Source: Clostridiales bacterium UBA4706 (lineage in GTDB: Bacteria; Bacillota; Clostridia; Oscillospirales; Oscillospiraceae). From it: 6,162 nt of DNA. The stretch lies in NCBI GenBank assembly GCA_002404605.1, contig DHKA01000011.1:1-6162 (forward strand), read 5' to 3'. Below are positions 5,976 to 6,162 of this stretch, in pieces. Within the stretch, counting starts at the first letter, position 1, and each line of letters opens with the position of its first letter. The notes under the pieces were generated by a model that ran no database searches, was not told the origin of the DNA, and worked only from the letters and a program-made list of their open reading frames with translations. Made by a program: the position numbers and the translations under genes.

Positions 5976-6010
5976 AAGCACGTTCTCCCTCCGTCGCTAC
6001 GCCTGTCAAG

Positions 6011-6046
6011 AAAAAGTAGACACTCAAAAAAGAGTGTCTACTTTTT
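6011..6046 (+). terminator. Hairpin terminator after mutY-LOG, possibly built from IS ends
   Basis: The 15-nt arms 6011-6025 and 6032-6046 are perfectly complementary around an A6 loop (6026-6031). The right arm runs into a block of six T (6042-6047), giving an intrinsic terminator about 35 nt after the LOG stop codon. The A-run at the left foot makes it bidirectional. TGTCTACTTTTT in the right arm, mirrored in the left arm, also resembles terminal inverted repeats of IS3-family elements, so the hairpin may be two abutting element ends rather than a native terminator. Confidence 0.65.
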
Positions 6047-6162
6047 TATAAGCGGAAGAGACGAGCAAATGAGAAGCAAAGAAGAAAAACTCAAATACGT
6101 GAAAAAGTATTTGGAGGAACACATCTCTATTTGTTGCAATCTTTTTTCAAAGCGTGATCCGC
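6035..6162 (+). mobile_element. Putative left end of an IS3-family-like insertion sequence (runs off the window)
   Basis: The sequence from 6035 begins TGTCTACTTTTTT, in the style of a TG-starting IS3-family terminal repeat. It becomes AT-rich relative to the upstream genes and leads within about 35 nt into a short lysine/glutamate-rich ORF. The right end, the DDE transposase part and any target duplication lie outside the window, so the assignment is inferred from a terminus-like sequence and a short N-terminal resemblance. Confidence 0.4.
6069..6162 (+). CDS. Partial ORF resembling the N-terminus of an IS3-type OrfA (3' end outside window)
   Basis: Thirty-one codons from ATG 6069 to the window edge. 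The first 20 residues, MRSKEEKLKYVKKYLEEHIS, look like the first helix of the helix-turn-helix domain of IS3-family OrfA proteins (a K-x2-V-K-x-Y-L-E pattern). The following ICCNLFSKRDP does not continue that pattern, so the gene may be divergent, frameshifted or something else. The ribosome binding site is weak (GGAAGAG about 10 nt upstream). Codon use is A-rich, unlike the GC-rich genes to its left, which fits a mobile element. Confidence 0.4.
   Translation, partial: MRSKEEKLKYVKKYLEEHISICCNLFSKRDP

Noticed and set aside
30..6069. A 13-bp inverted match between 30-42 and 6057-6069 (AGAGACGAGCAAA)
   Set aside because: One match of this length is not surprising among all pairs of positions in a 6-kb window, and the similarity does not extend on either side, so it is not evidence that the window is flanked by a common element.

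Overview
The window (about 6.2 kb, GC-rich and densely coding) looks like a chromosomal housekeeping segment of a high-GC member of the Clostridia, possibly Oscillospiraceae or a relative. The evidence is strong AGGAGG-type ribosome binding sites, sigma-A-type promoters, a clostridial-type AlaX with a CACCAPHV motif, overlapping gene junctions, and AT-rich hairpin repeats between transcription units. The exact taxon cannot be fixed from the sequence. No exotic multi-gene defence or biosynthetic system is visible; the genes belong to known families, and the interest lies in how they are combined.

Layout, left to right. Positions 1-147 are non-coding: a Rho-independent terminator for the minus strand (61-90) and an unusual AT-rich perfect inverted repeat (101-136). 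From 4333 down to 148 runs a five-gene minus-strand operon. In transcription order it encodes a PPC/DUF296 protein (4333-3914), an AlaX-type alanyl-tRNA editing protein (3909-2755), a YbaK/EbsC-type Cys-tRNA(Pro) deacylase (2771-2283), a trimeric purine nucleoside phosphorylase (2249-1410) and an MTA/SAH-deaminase-like amidohydrolase (1413-148). Genes 1-3 are separated by 4 nt or overlap by 17 bp, and the last two overlap as ATGA. Only the junction before the phosphorylase has a real gap (33 nt, holding a strong ribosome binding site).

The region 4334-4452 holds two divergent promoters, each with 17-bp spacing, whose -35 boxes lie 2 bp apart. The plus-strand promoter drives mutY (4453-5445) and a LOG-family nucleotide phosphoribohydrolase (5442-5975) that starts at a TTG overlapping the mutY stop codon. 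Beyond 5975 the sequence changes character: a short repeat-like remnant, a 15-bp perfect hairpin (6011-6046) that can serve as terminator and also resembles insertion-sequence ends, and the first 31 codons of a lysine-rich ORF resembling an IS3-family OrfA, cut by the window edge.

Functional reading (inference). The deaminase-phosphorylase pair could form a two-step salvage route from 5'-methylthioadenosine or a related adenosine by-product of SAM chemistry to hypoxanthine and a sugar 1-phosphate. The AlaX/YbaK pair removes wrong amino acids from tRNA(Ala) and tRNA(Pro). MutY removes adenine opposite 8-oxoguanine, and LOG cleaves nucleoside monophosphates to base plus ribose 5-phosphate. The common thread is quality control and recycling of purine or tRNA by-products.
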